Origin: OLB6 sp964467455 | GTDB lineage: Bacteria; Bacteroidota; Ignavibacteria; Kapaibacteriales; Kapaibacteriaceae | Direction of reading: 5' to 3' | DNA length: 64,000 nt | Assembly: GCA_964467455.1 (NCBI GenBank) | Contig: CAYXQJ010000001.1 | Location: forward strand, 62,001-126,000 | In this document: positions 35,011-44,746 of the stretch, one piece after another | How the letters are laid out: every line of letters begins with the position of its first letter | Position numbering within the stretch: position 1 is the stretch's first letter | Position numbers and translations under genes: made by a program | Notes under the pieces: generated by a model | The model's input: only the letters and a program-made list of their open reading frames with translations | The model's database searches: none | What the model was told of the DNA's origin: nothing

Positions 35011-37496
35011 GACTCCGTGGATTCAGCGGATGCATCACCTTCGGCGCCTTCAACTCCTTCTTCATCCTCATCGCGAGTGACCGTTGTGATGTCGGCGATC
35101 TGATCACCTTCTTCAAGGCGGATCAGTTTCACACCTTGGGCATTGCGGCCCAACATGCGGATGTCGCGCACCGGCTGACGGATCAGGATACCGTTCACGG
35201 TCATCACGACGAGGTCTTCCGCATCCGTGACCTCAAGGATCGCGCAGATCGGCCCGGTCTTGTCCGTGATGTTCATTGCGATAACACCCTTGGCGCCGCG
35301 CTTGGTCTTTCGGAAGTCATCGACCTTGGTGCGCTTGCCGTAGCCGCGTTGGCCAACCACGATCACCTGGGCATCGGCATGACGCACCGCTGTGAGCGAG
35401 ATCACGTAGGCCCCCGGTTCGAGCGTGATGCCTTTGACACCGGCAGCGGCACGACCCATGGAGCGAACATCGCTCTCATGGAATCGGACGGCGAGTCCGG
35501 AGCTTGCACCGATGAGGATCTCCATGTTGCCGTTCGTCAAACGAGCATCGATCAGGCGGTCATCATCATCAAGGTTGATGGCGATGATGCCGTTCGAGCG
35601 TACGTTGGCGAAATCCTTTAGAGCCGTCTTCTTGACGGTACCCGTGCGGGTGGCCATGAAGATGTGTGCGTCTTCTTGTTCGATGTCGGTGATCGGCAAA
35701 TAGGCCGTCACCTTTTCATCGGATTGCTTCTGGATCACGTTGGCCAATGAACGTCCCTTGGCATTACGCGAGCCCTCGGGGATGTCATAGACCTTGATGC
35801 GATACACTCGCCCCCTATCCGTAAAGAACATGAGGTAGTGGTGGGTGGAAGCACGGAAGACGTGTTCAACATAGTCGTCTTCGTATGTGCCGGCACCGCT
35901 GACGCCGCGACCGCCCTTATGTTGACGGCGGTACGTGGTCACCGGAGTGCGCTTGATGTAGCCGTTGTGCGTGATGGAAACGATCACCTCTTCGTTGGCG
36001 ATCATGTCCTCGAGAGTGAAGTCCTTGGCATCAAAGACCACTTGCGTGCGACGTTCATCACCGAAGCGTTCGCCGAGTTCAGTGAGTTCATCGCCGATGA
36101 TCTTCATCTGCAGGTCCTTCGAGGCCAGGATCGCACGAAGTTTCTCGATGAGCTCAATGATCTCACGATATTCAGCTTGGATCTTCTCGCGCTCCAGGCC
36201 GGTGAGGCGCTGCAGACGCATGTCGAGAATGGCCTTCGCCTGGATCTCGGAGAGTCCGAAGCGAGCCTGCAGGTTGACCGATGCCGTCGGTGCGTCTTTG
36301 GATTCTTTGATCGTCTTGATCACCTCGTCGATATTATCGAGCGCGATGATGAAGCCTTCCAAGATATGGGCGCGTTTCTCGGCGGCGTCAAGGTCGAACT
36401 TCGTTCGGCGGACGATCACATCAAGACGGTGCTTGACGAACTCCTCGATCATCTCCTTGAGCGTGAGGATGCGAGGACGTCCGTTGACGAGTGCAAGCAT
36501 GATCACGCCGAACGTGACCTGCATCTGGGTGTGCTTGTAGAGGTTGTTGAGCACGACCATCGGCACGCCGTCACGCTTGAGTTCGATCACGATGCGCATG
36601 CCGTCGCGGTCCGACTCGTCGCGGATATCCGAGATGCCTTCCAACGACTTTGCCTTCACGAGGTCGGCGATCTTCTCGATCAAACCGGCCTTGCTGACCT
36701 GATACGGCAGCTCTGTGATGACGATGGACTCTTTGCCCTGCTTGTTGACCTCGATGTTGGCCTTCGCCCTCACCTGGATCTTTCCGCGACCCGTCGTGTA
36801 GGCATTGCGCACACCTTCGTAGCCGTAGATGATGCCGCCCGTTGGGAAGTCCGGTGCGGAGACATACTTCAGCAGCTCTTCGTTGGTGACGTTCTCATCG
36901 GCGATGACGGCCTTGATGCCGGCGATGATCTCGCGCAGGTTATGCGGCGGGATGTTAGTGGCCATACCGACGGCGATACCGTTCGCGCCGTTGACGAGCA
37001 ACGTCGGCAACACGGTTGGCAACACCGTAGGCTCTTGCAGCGAGTCGTCGAAGTTGGATCGGAATTCGACCGTGTTCTTGTCGATATCCCGCAGCACTTC
37101 CATTGCCGTGTGAGCCATGCGCGCTTCGGTATAACGCATAGCTGCCGGCGAATCGCCGTCGATCGAGCCGAAGTTACCTTGGCCATCGATCAGCGGATAG
37201 CGCATCGACCACGTCTGAGCCAAACGCACCATCGCATCGTAGACGGCGGAGTCACCGTGCGGGTGATACTTACCCAGCACTTCCCCGACGATACGAGCGC
37301 TCTTCTTATAGGGTCGGTTTGGCTGCATACCAAGTTCGTACATGGCATACAGGATCCGACGGTGAACCGGCTTCAAACCGTCACGCACGTCCGGAAGGGC
37401 GCGCGAAACGATGACCGACATGGAATAATCGAGGTACGAGTCCCGCATCTCGTCCTCCATGAGGACGGGCAGGATGCGTTCATTAGAAATCGCCAT
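35007..37496 (-). CDS. gyrA: DNA gyrase subunit A
   Basis: This 829-aa type II topoisomerase subunit cuts and rejoins DNA during negative supercoiling. The catalytic Tyr sits in AAMRYTEARM at about residue 122. The quinolone-determining region reads GDSAVYDAMVRLAQ, with Ser and Asp in the susceptible state. The C-terminal pinwheel carries a GyrA-box variant (QHKGGRG), which favours GyrA over ParC. The tail is acidic. The start MAISNERILPVLMEDEM is canonical. A TAAATTTC element lies 5 bases upstream of the ATG. Confidence 0.95.
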   Translation of the reverse strand: MAISNERILPVLMEDEMRDSYLDYSMSVIVSRALPDVRDGLKPVHRRILYAMYELGMQPNRPYKKSARIVGEVLGKYHPHGDSAVYDAMVRLAQTWSMRYPLIDGQGNFGSIDGDSPAAMRYTEARMAHTAMEVLRDIDKNTVEFRSNFDDSLQEPTVLPTVLPTLLVNGANGIAVGMATNIPPHNLREIIAGIKAVIADENVTNEELLKYVSAPDFPTGGIIYGYEGVRNAYTTGRGKIQVRAKANIEVNKQGKESIVITELPYQVSKAGLIEKIADLVKAKSLEGISDIRDESDRDGMRIVIELKRDGVPMVVLNNLYKHTQMQVTFGVIMLALVNGRPRILTLKEMIEEFVKHRLDVIVRRTKFDLDAAEKRAHILEGFIIALDNIDEVIKTIKESKDAPTASVNLQARFGLSEIQAKAILDMRLQRLTGLEREKIQAEYREIIELIEKLRAILASKDLQMKIIGDELTELGERFGDERRTQVVFDAKDFTLEDMIANEEVIVSITHNGYIKRTPVTTYRRQHKGGRGVSGAGTYEDDYVEHVFRASTHHYLMFFTDRGRVYRIKVYDIPEGSRNAKGRSLANVIQKQSDEKVTAYLPITDIEQEDAHIFMATRTGTVKKTALKDFANVRSNGIIAINLDDDDRLIDARLTNGNMEILIGASSGLAVRFHESDVRSMGRAAAGVKGITLEPGAYVISLTAVRHADAQVIVVGQRGYGKRTKVDDFRKTKRGAKGVIAMNITDKTGPICAILEVTDAEDLVVMTVNGILIRQPVRDIRMLGRNAQGVKLIRLEEGDQIADITTVTRDEDEEGVEGAEGDASAESTES

Positions 37497-37548
37497 AGCA
37501 CGAAATTTACGGATTTTTCAGGGGGCGAACAGGTCGCATTTTCCCCAA

Positions 37549-40500
37549 CTACCTCAGGATGACGAGGGTCCCGGACGTAGCCGCAGAGGCCTGTGTTTCC
37601 GGGTTCTCCACCTCGAGCCGGTAGGCGTAGATCCCGCTCGACAAAGAGGTGCCGTCGTCTCCCCTGCCGTCCCAGGCGACCGTGGCGGAGCCAAGCTGGA
37701 GCGTGGCCGACAGACGGCGCACCAAGCGACCTTCCGTGTCGTAAATGGCGATCGACGCCGGCGACGTTGGCTGTGAGGTCTGCAAGCTGATACGGAAGAC
37801 CGTCTCGCCGGTGGTCGGATTAGGCGACGGGCGGACACCGGTGATGGTCGTGGACGTGGTCACCCACAACTCGGACTCAAGTTCAGCCGGATTGCCCGTA
37901 GCATCTGATGCACGGACGATCAAGTTGTTCTGTCCGTCGTCCAACAAATAGCGGAACACCATCGCAGCGCGAAGTGTGGTGTCGGAATAGCGTTGCCGAC
38001 AGGCCTCAGTCGTCAGGAATTCGAAGTCGTCGGCCGTGCCTTCGCGAATGCGCTGACCGTTGACGAAGACCACGAGGCGTGACGGGTCGTTGATGGGCAG
38101 CTTCGAATTGTCGTGCAAGAAGACGGTGATCAACGGTTCACGAACCACATAGCCCCCTGCCGTGACATTGATAGCGTCGGCATAGGCCGTGATCTGCGGC
38201 GGTGCGGCATCTTCACTGACGGAGAGGATGCCGGTGCGAAGGTCGTTGAATGTGTAGAACTGAGAGCGTGAGCGTTCGGGGTCAACAGCAACAACAATGG
38301 CCGACTGCGTGGTGGCGGCATTGCTCGCCAACGGTACCGTGAGTGTGCGCTCCTCGTCGGGAGCAAGCGCTGTGACGGTGACGATCTGCTGATCGCGCAC
38401 CGTGCCTGAGGTGTCGATCAGCGAGACCACGACGGGTACCGAGGAGATCTCAGCGCGACGGTCGGCGTTACGAATGAGGAAGGTCACGTTCGTAGTATCG
38501 CCGCGGAGCACTTGCTCAGGGGCGATCCCAATGTCTTGCGGTTCGATCAGGACTTCATGTGCGGGCGTAAAGGAGGCCGACATTCCGCGCACGTAGGATG
38601 CGGCAGTATCAGAGCCAACACTAAAAACTGACCAATTGGCCTGCAGATACTGGATCGACGGTGCTCCGTCGGGCGGCGTCCACGTCTTCTCCCCTTCTCC
38701 AAGTTCAGCGAGGTAGACCACGTTGCCTTCAACGTCCCTTCCAAAGAGTGTTGCGCGCACACCGCTGTCAGCATGATCAAGCGTCACACTCTGCCAGATT
38801 CGCGATGGACCCATCATGGTGCCCACGACCGTCCCGCTTGATGACACGAATTCCGTCGGAACGGTGATCGTCACCATCGAGTCCGGATATCCTTTCCAGG
38901 CCTCTTCTGCTGTTCCGGAATCGCGGCCGGGCCATCCGAACATGACCCACGACGATGCCTCGGTAAGAGAGTCGGCATACGATGAACCGTACGTTTTTAG
39001 GATCTGCCGAAGGGTATCGAGGTTGCCATCCTCCATAAAGCCCGTAAAGGCCTCGTTGCACACTGCGAACATCACCCGTTCACTGGGCGACACTGAGTCA
39101 CGGAGAAAACGAATGCACTCCTGTGTCGAACCATTGTTGCCAGTCTCTGGCGGAAGTGGGTCGCGCCACGTATCGTAACGACGGATCGCACGAGGGACCG
39201 TGTCGCTTTGTCCGATCACCACCAAGTTGATGCCACGGAAGTACGGGTTGCGCACCCACGTCACATCACCGATATTCATTTCCAAGACGGGTTCTTCGAA
39301 CAGGTTTGCGGTATTGATCGCGCTTGACCGAAGGAAGATGTCGCGCGTGATCCGATTCAATTTCATGACCCCGCGATCTTCATCGAACATCATGTTCTCA
39401 TTGAGCGCTGTGGCAAGCCGTGCCCCGCTTAACGTCACCGTATCGGTCTGACCGCCATCGACCAACGTCACCGGGATCCACAACACGGCCGATGTTTGAC
39501 CGGTCTGTGGGTCCTTTGCCCAGGCGGCGATCCAGAGCTGTCCCGCAGGAACGGACGGTGCAAGTGTCACATCCCAATCCACGACGCTCTTCGTCTGACG
39601 TACATCGTCCGCCGATGAACGCACGATGATGGCCGTGTCGTCAAGCGTCGTAGAGGTGGTGTAGGCAAACTCAATGATCTGTGGTCGTTCCACTGTCGAG
39701 ATCGGATCGATCACGCGAACATGTGCCCCCTGCCGAGTGATGATGCCGTGAGGGACGGGCTCGAGTGGCAGCAGTGATCGCGGCAGGACGGAGAAGGTGG
39801 TGGTGATGCTGTTGTTCGAACGGTCATCGCCCAGCGTGTTGTAGGGATCAACGACGACGGTGACGATGTGCTGTCCGGCCTTATCCTTCGTCAGGATAGT
39901 GAAGCTTGCGATCCCGTCGCGGCAGAGTCCATCGTTCAAGACGATCTCCGAGCTATCGGAAACGCCTTCATACGTATGCCGCATTTTGATGGTAAGGGGC
40001 TGGGTGGTTCCGACACCACGATTGAGGACGCGGACGTTCACGATGGCTGTTTCGTCATCGTCGGTGATCTGTTTGTCGCCGTCGGGTGTTGCGATCACCA
40101 CTTCGCGGACATTCACCAAGGCATCAACGACCGTGTCGAGGTGGATACGCATCAACGGATCACCAAGGATGCTGTACTGCATGGCCGTGTTGATACCGTC
40201 TTGCTGGAATTGCGCCGCCACTTGCAGCTTCGAGTCATAGGTGATCTTGCCAAGGTCGCGAGCGTCATGCACGTTCATCTCTTGGTGCATGATGTAGTGC
40301 AAGAAAGAGATTGTAGGCGTCCGGGCCCAACCTGTGCCTCCAAGTGCCGCAACGAAACCACGTTCCGATTCAGTCAGATACTGGGCGTTTTTGCACGGCA
40401 CGGAAGGATTGCTGTAGGCACCGGTCTGACATGCGAACGTGGCTAAAACACCATACCGTCCAGTGTTGGTGAGTTCATTCGGTTCCCACCCTGTGATATC

Positions 40501-43242
40501 GAAGATATCCGTAGCGCCGTGGCCAATGTAGTTGAGCCACTGCAGGCCGTTGTTGACATTCTGCTTGAGATAGTAGCCGGCATTTGCCGGCGCTTCATAT
40601 CTGCATAACGTTGTTGTGTCAAAACACAGCGGCACCTCACTGACCTTGAAGCCCGTGTTGTAGGGATCTTCGGTGACCTCACGGTAGTAGTCGCACAATC
40701 CTTCCGGTTCTGTACCGCCCCCTACATACATCCAACGACGCATCCAGGGTTCATACGAAGCGGTGTCGTTGATGATGATCTTGTCGACAATGGCTTCACC
40801 TTCATCTTCAGTTAGAGCCGGAATGCGGCCAACGATCGCTTCAGGTACAAGGCGGTCATTAGGATCGTCGAGCAGGCCGAGGTAATAATCGGAAGAAGGG
40901 CGTCCGTACGTTGGTACTTGATCCGGACGTCGTGCACCCACGTTACCATTCTTCACCGCCAGACGCGGGTCCCATGTGGCGTTACCAAAGAGGATGATGT
41001 GGCTGAAGGCCGGTGTGGGGGCTGTGGTGTGATACCAGGCAAGGTATTGACGTAACGCTTCGACGGAGTGATGTCCGTTGCCGAAGTCTTCGAGCACACT
41101 GTCGACATCAACAACGTGGACCGAGATGTTGTTGAAGTCACGGCGGTGTTGCGCTAACCGCTCAGCTTGTTGCCGATGGATCTCATGGGTCACGATCACA
41201 AGATCGGCTTGCGCCGGTGGCTGGAATCGAACTCCGAGTTTGGGTCGTGTAGGAACAATATGTTGTGCACTGGCAACATCTGAGATCAGCAATGTTGATG
41301 ACCCTGTCGTTGTCGGTAGTACGGTCGTAAGTACAAATCGATCGTCAGCATCATTCCTCGACGTGATCGTAGTCCCGACCAATGGATCGGTGTCCGATGA
41401 TGAGATATTGACGTCGAATTGTTTCGTACCCGACATCACCCAATATCCCGACGGAACTTCTTTACCCAGCACATCTCGGATGGCGGAAGCAACGGATGAT
41501 GGCGTGCTGACCTTAGTATTTGCTATCACGAACGCGTCACCGGGTTTTAGGGCACGAATAGCAGAGGCAACCTCATCCATGGATGTGCCGGGCCGTCCGA
41601 TGATCGTGTGCGACGGCGTGATCATGGCGATACCATACAGATCTTCGACATTGATCACTTGATCATTGAACGCAGTAGAGAGTCGGAGTGTATCACTGTT
41701 GACGGGAGTCCGGATCCACACGCGATCTCGGAGGGAAAGACCGGCACGCATCGTGGTGAATCGTTCAGTGGATGAACGTTCATTCCACAGTCGCCCCCAC
41801 GATCCATTGACCGTATCGATCCAATAGCCGTGGTTAGCGCGTGCGTTTGACAGCTCTAGTGTGTGGTTGGTCGTCAGTGGTTGGGAGTTGGCGATCAGTT
41901 CGCCGTTGTCCAACACCGGCACGATCGTGGCACGGACGTTGATCCAATCCAACAGGATCTCGGAGAAATAGCCCGGCTTATCGCGAAGCGTGTCATTACC
42001 GGTGGAGAAGAGTTTGACAGATGGGATCCCGGCCCATCCTGCCGAACCGAATTGCTGTTCGAGTGGAAGAGTAAATGAGCCCGGACCATCAGATTCCTTG
42101 AATGCTGATGTACCACCGTTGAGCGTCAGGTCACCACGTGTATCGGGCGACAATCCCATCGCATCCGTAGTGGTATTGTAGTGGGCTGTGATCGTGGCCG
42201 AGGTGTTTGGAGCAATGCCCAACGGAAACCGATACGTCACTCGCTCATAACTGTTCGCATTGAGAGCATCCCAGTAGAATCCTTCATAGGGGGCGACGTC
42301 GGTGTAATATTCTCCAAAGTCGGCATTAGCCGCATAACCCAGCGAATAATATCCGGTGTCCAGTTCAATATGACGGTTGATGGAGAGCGTGGTGAGCGTC
42401 GATGATGCAGACCGCAGCGTCACCTCTTGAAAACGCAGCCGAGTGCCCTCCGTCATGCGCGTCAGGTACATCGTCGCTACGGTATCATCAAGGTCCAGCC
42501 ATGTAGTGTCACCTTGTGGATGGCGTGCGATGAACAGCAGTGTGTCAGCCGACGTGAACGTTCCTGATCCGTCAGCGTCGATCACACCGATCGGCTGTTC
42601 TTGTCGGTTCCACAGCAATTGAAGTTCACTGAGCGGCGTATTCGTAAACCGTGACTCCACCGAGAGTACGGAGGCGGCCACGATCGTACCGATACCGTCA
42701 CGTTGCGTGGTGAACTTGATGGTCGGTTGTGTTGGGTCGTACCACGACGGTTCTTGGGCGACAACGGCTTGTGGTAGATCTGTTGATGTCCACGACACGT
42801 TGACGGTCGCACTATCGGCGACGTAAAGAGCAAGACCTTCCACCTTCCACGGAAACACGTTGACACCGGCACGAGGGATCGCTGCCAACGTTCCCAACAC
42901 TCGCACTTCTGCCGAAGGACGCACAACGCCGGACGTCGGACGTGATAGATTGGCAACCTGTTTCCAGCGATGTACGGTGAGCGTAGCCGTCAGTCCATCT
43001 CTTTGCACACCATCGACCGCGAACATAAGTCCATCAAGCGGAACAAGGGTGTCAAGCGTTGGTGCCAGATTCGGGTGGCGTAAGGTCAAGGATGGGATCA
43101 CATCTGAGGCCGTTCGCTGACTGTATGGCGCGACCCGCTTGTGGAGATCTTCGAGCACGAACGTGCGTTGCTGACCGGCACCGCTAACAGGGGCCAGTCC
43201 GCATAGAGCAACGATCAAAAGGAGCAGCGAACGAAGATGCAT
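37549..43242 (-). CDS. porU: C25-family (gingipain-like) peptidase, PorU-type type IX secretion protein
   Basis: This giant 1897-aa exported protein has a signal peptide MHLRSLLLLIVALCGLAPVS. A C25 peptidase domain spans about residues 660-1060, with the catalytic His in YIGHGATDIF near 907 and Cys in FACQTGAYSN near 937. Several beta-sandwich domains follow, then a C-terminal domain (about 1797-1897, SPNPTTGETVF to SSGIYAYRLEVE) of the type IX secretion sorting kind. PorU is the sortase that removes such domains and anchors cargo on the cell surface; a secreted gingipain-like protease is the alternative. PorU of P. gingivalis is about 1150 aa, and no porV follows, so the symbol is tentative. 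Confidence 0.8.
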   Translation of the reverse strand: MHLRSLLLLIVALCGLAPVSGAGQQRTFVLEDLHKRVAPYSQRTASDVIPSLTLRHPNLAPTLDTLVPLDGLMFAVDGVQRDGLTATLTVHRWKQVANLSRPTSGVVRPSAEVRVLGTLAAIPRAGVNVFPWKVEGLALYVADSATVNVSWTSTDLPQAVVAQEPSWYDPTQPTIKFTTQRDGIGTIVAASVLSVESRFTNTPLSELQLLWNRQEQPIGVIDADGSGTFTSADTLLFIARHPQGDTTWLDLDDTVATMYLTRMTEGTRLRFQEVTLRSASSTLTTLSINRHIELDTGYYSLGYAANADFGEYYTDVAPYEGFYWDALNANSYERVTYRFPLGIAPNTSATITAHYNTTTDAMGLSPDTRGDLTLNGGTSAFKESDGPGSFTLPLEQQFGSAGWAGIPSVKLFSTGNDTLRDKPGYFSEILLDWINVRATIVPVLDNGELIANSQPLTTNHTLELSNARANHGYWIDTVNGSWGRLWNERSSTERFTTMRAGLSLRDRVWIRTPVNSDTLRLSTAFNDQVINVEDLYGIAMITPSHTIIGRPGTSMDEVASAIRALKPGDAFVIANTKVSTPSSVASAIRDVLGKEVPSGYWVMSGTKQFDVNISSSDTDPLVGTTITSRNDADDRFVLTTVLPTTTGSSTLLISDVASAQHIVPTRPKLGVRFQPPAQADLVIVTHEIHRQQAERLAQHRRDFNNISVHVVDVDSVLEDFGNGHHSVEALRQYLAWYHTTAPTPAFSHIILFGNATWDPRLAVKNGNVGARRPDQVPTYGRPSSDYYLGLLDDPNDRLVPEAIVGRIPALTEDEGEAIVDKIIINDTASYEPWMRRWMYVGGGTEPEGLCDYYREVTEDPYNTGFKVSEVPLCFDTTTLCRYEAPANAGYYLKQNVNNGLQWLNYIGHGATDIFDITGWEPNELTNTGRYGVLATFACQTGAYSNPSVPCKNAQYLTESERGFVAALGGTGWARTPTISFLHYIMHQEMNVHDARDLGKITYDSKLQVAAQFQQDGINTAMQYSILGDPLMRIHLDTVVDALVNVREVVIATPDGDKQITDDDETAIVNVRVLNRGVGTTQPLTIKMRHTYEGVSDSSEIVLNDGLCRDGIASFTILTKDKAGQHIVTVVVDPYNTLGDDRSNNSITTTFSVLPRSLLPLEPVPHGIITRQGAHVRVIDPISTVERPQIIEFAYTTSTTLDDTAIIVRSSADDVRQTKSVVDWDVTLAPSVPAGQLWIAAWAKDPQTGQTSAVLWIPVTLVDGGQTDTVTLSGARLATALNENMMFDEDRGVMKLNRITRDIFLRSSAINTANLFEEPVLEMNIGDVTWVRNPYFRGINLVVIGQSDTVPRAIRRYDTWRDPLPPETGNNGSTQECIRFLRDSVSPSERVMFAVCNEAFTGFMEDGNLDTLRQILKTYGSSYADSLTEASSWVMFGWPGRDSGTAEEAWKGYPDSMVTITVPTEFVSSSGTVVGTMMGPSRIWQSVTLDHADSGVRATLFGRDVEGNVVYLAELGEGEKTWTPPDGAPSIQYLQANWSVFSVGSDTAASYVRGMSASFTPAHEVLIEPQDIGIAPEQVLRGDTTNVTFLIRNADRRAEISSVPVVVSLIDTSGTVRDQQIVTVTALAPDEERTLTVPLASNAATTQSAIVVAVDPERSRSQFYTFNDLRTGILSVSEDAAPPQITAYADAINVTAGGYVVREPLITVFLHDNSKLPINDPSRLVVFVNGQRIREGTADDFEFLTTEACRQRYSDTTLRAAMVFRYLLDDGQNNLIVRASDATGNPAELESELWVTTSTTITGVRPSPNPTTGETVFRISLQTSQPTSPASIAIYDTEGRLVRRLSATLQLGSATVAWDGRGDDGTSLSSGIYAYRLEVENPETQASAATSGTLVILR

Positions 43243-43255
43243 ACGCTAAAACGGA

Positions 43256-43287
43256 AACGCCGTGACACGGAATGGTATCACGGCGTT
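43256..43287 (-). terminator. Hairpin between the four-TM protein gene and porU
   Basis: AACGCCGTGA and TCACGGCGTT form a perfect 10-bp stem with a 12-base loop. On the minus strand the sequence after it is TCCGTTTT, a weak T tract. It probably ends transcription of the upstream minus-strand gene before porU. Confidence 0.65.
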
Positions 43288-43310
43288 ATGACCGAATTCT
43301 TGTGCTGAAG

Positions 43311-44651
43311 TTACGAGTTGGCGCCGCGGTCCGGGAAGGCCTGACGCATCGCGATGATGATCTTCTCGGCGACCTTATCGGAGACGACGCGCTTGACGTT
43401 CTCGTCGCTGGCGAGGGCATCCTGAATGGCGAGTTCCACCTTCTGCTTGATGAGCTCTGACGTCTCGCCAACAAGTGCGTCCGTCAGCTGGTGCATGTCT
43501 TGCGACACGTCCTTCATCGTTTCAAGCTGGTTCTTGTTCGCATCTTCCATCTTCTTCAACATCTTGTCCATACGCTCTTCTTCTTCGGTGTAGACAAGGC
43601 CGAAGGCCAGAAGCGCCAGAAGTGAACCTTCAAGCGAGATAGCGGCAAGAATCAGCGACGGGCGTGTAGCCGGGATGAACTTCAGACCGCGGACACCGAT
43701 GATCACGATAAGGATAGCGGCACCGAAGTAGGCCAAGCCCGTGACGTTGTTCGAATACTTCTCGGTAAAGTGATGAGCCATATACAGGCGTAGACCACCA
43801 AAGAACTTCGCACGGTTACGCTGCCAGTCGATACCCTTCGTGGTGTCAGTGATCTCCTTGACCACAAAGTCAGAGAAGAATTCGCGAATACGGAGGTACA
43901 GGATCTCCGCGCGGAATTCAACAAGGTCAACATCGTTCGTAAAGACCTCTTCAAAGCGCACAAGACGCTTGCCGTGTGCCTTCGCTGTTTCTTCGTCTTC
44001 AACGGCCGTACGCTCCCACACGAGGCGGAATGCTGAACGGACCTGATGATTCTCCAAGTTCTTGAGGTCGCCCGGAGGCATCGTCAGCAGGTCCACGATC
44101 TCTTCCGAGAAACCGGTCTGCAGACGGATCTTCGACTTGGTGTGGTGCACTTCGCGGTCGACCTTCTGGGCCATATAGCCAATGCTGACCGGCATGAAGA
44201 AGGTGACCAAGATGGCCAAGGCAAAGCCGATGACCAATGACAACACCGTAAAGCCGATCGGCGGCTCAAGGATGATAGCGGCCTCACCGAGACCACCTTC
44301 ACCATTGGCCTTTACGACCCACTCCGAAGCGCCCTTGGAATATCCGTCACGGGATTCCTTCCGCTCTTCATTCGTGAAGTCGAAAATGTAGTCGGTCTTG
44401 ATAAGCGGCTTAAGCTCTGTGCCCGGTGCTACCGCTCCCGTAAACTTCTCCGTCACAACGGCATGCAAGCCGGGCATGACGGCCTTGAAGTTCTCTTTCA
44501 GCTTCTCGTCGTGCGGTGCGAACAAGGACATCACAGCGCCTTGTACGACCGTCGGAACGATGAACTTATAGGTAGCGAACGAAAACACGACGACAAGGGC
44601 CAGAAACACCAAGTAGTGCTGCATGCCCGTCTTCGAAGCGTTTGCTGACAT
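43311..44651 (-). CDS. Unrecognised four-helix membrane protein with C-terminal coiled coil
   Basis: This 446-aa protein has membrane helices at about residues 12-37, 132-160, 304-325 and 329-353. A periplasmic segment (38-130) lies after the first helix. A soluble, charged region (161-303) contains FSEEIVDLLTMPPGDLKNLE and a helical arm. After the last helix a charged region (355-446, EEEERMDKMLKKMEDANKNQ) is strongly coiled-coil-like. I do not recognise the family. The start follows GGAGTCGTAAATG, a good ribosome site. It is divergent from lat and has its own promoter (TATATTCG). A sensing or scaffold role is only a guess. Confidence 0.75.
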   Translation of the reverse strand: MSANASKTGMQHYLVFLALVVVFSFATYKFIVPTVVQGAVMSLFAPHDEKLKENFKAVMPGLHAVVTEKFTGAVAPGTELKPLIKTDYIFDFTNEERKESRDGYSKGASEWVVKANGEGGLGEAAIILEPPIGFTVLSLVIGFALAILVTFFMPVSIGYMAQKVDREVHHTKSKIRLQTGFSEEIVDLLTMPPGDLKNLENHQVRSAFRLVWERTAVEDEETAKAHGKRLVRFEEVFTNDVDLVEFRAEILYLRIREFFSDFVVKEITDTTKGIDWQRNRAKFFGGLRLYMAHHFTEKYSNNVTGLAYFGAAILIVIIGVRGLKFIPATRPSLILAAISLEGSLLALLAFGLVYTEEEERMDKMLKKMEDANKNQLETMKDVSQDMHQLTDALVGETSELIKQKVELAIQDALASDENVKRVVSDKVAEKIIIAMRQAFPDRGANS

Positions 44652-44733
44652 TTACGACTCCTATCCCCGATGAATGATTGATCTTTATGCTGCGTCGAAT
44701 ATACCAAAAACCACCTAAGAAAGCCCAAAACCG

Positions 44734-44741
44734 TAGTTTTG
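44734..44741 (+). promoter_or_regulatory. -7 element of lat (TAGTTTTG), predicts leaderless mRNA
   Basis: TAGTTTTG fits TAnnTTTG and ends 5 bases before the lat ATG at 44747. With the usual spacing transcription would start about 2 bases before the ATG. There is no room for a ribosome site. Confidence 0.55.
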
Positions 44742-44746
44742 TTACT

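Noticed and set aside
35838..37562. 574-aa plus-strand open frame
   Set aside because: It is fully antisense to gyrA, whose sequence is strongly conserved; His/Asp/Val-rich composition is typical of a shadow frame in a GC-rich gene.
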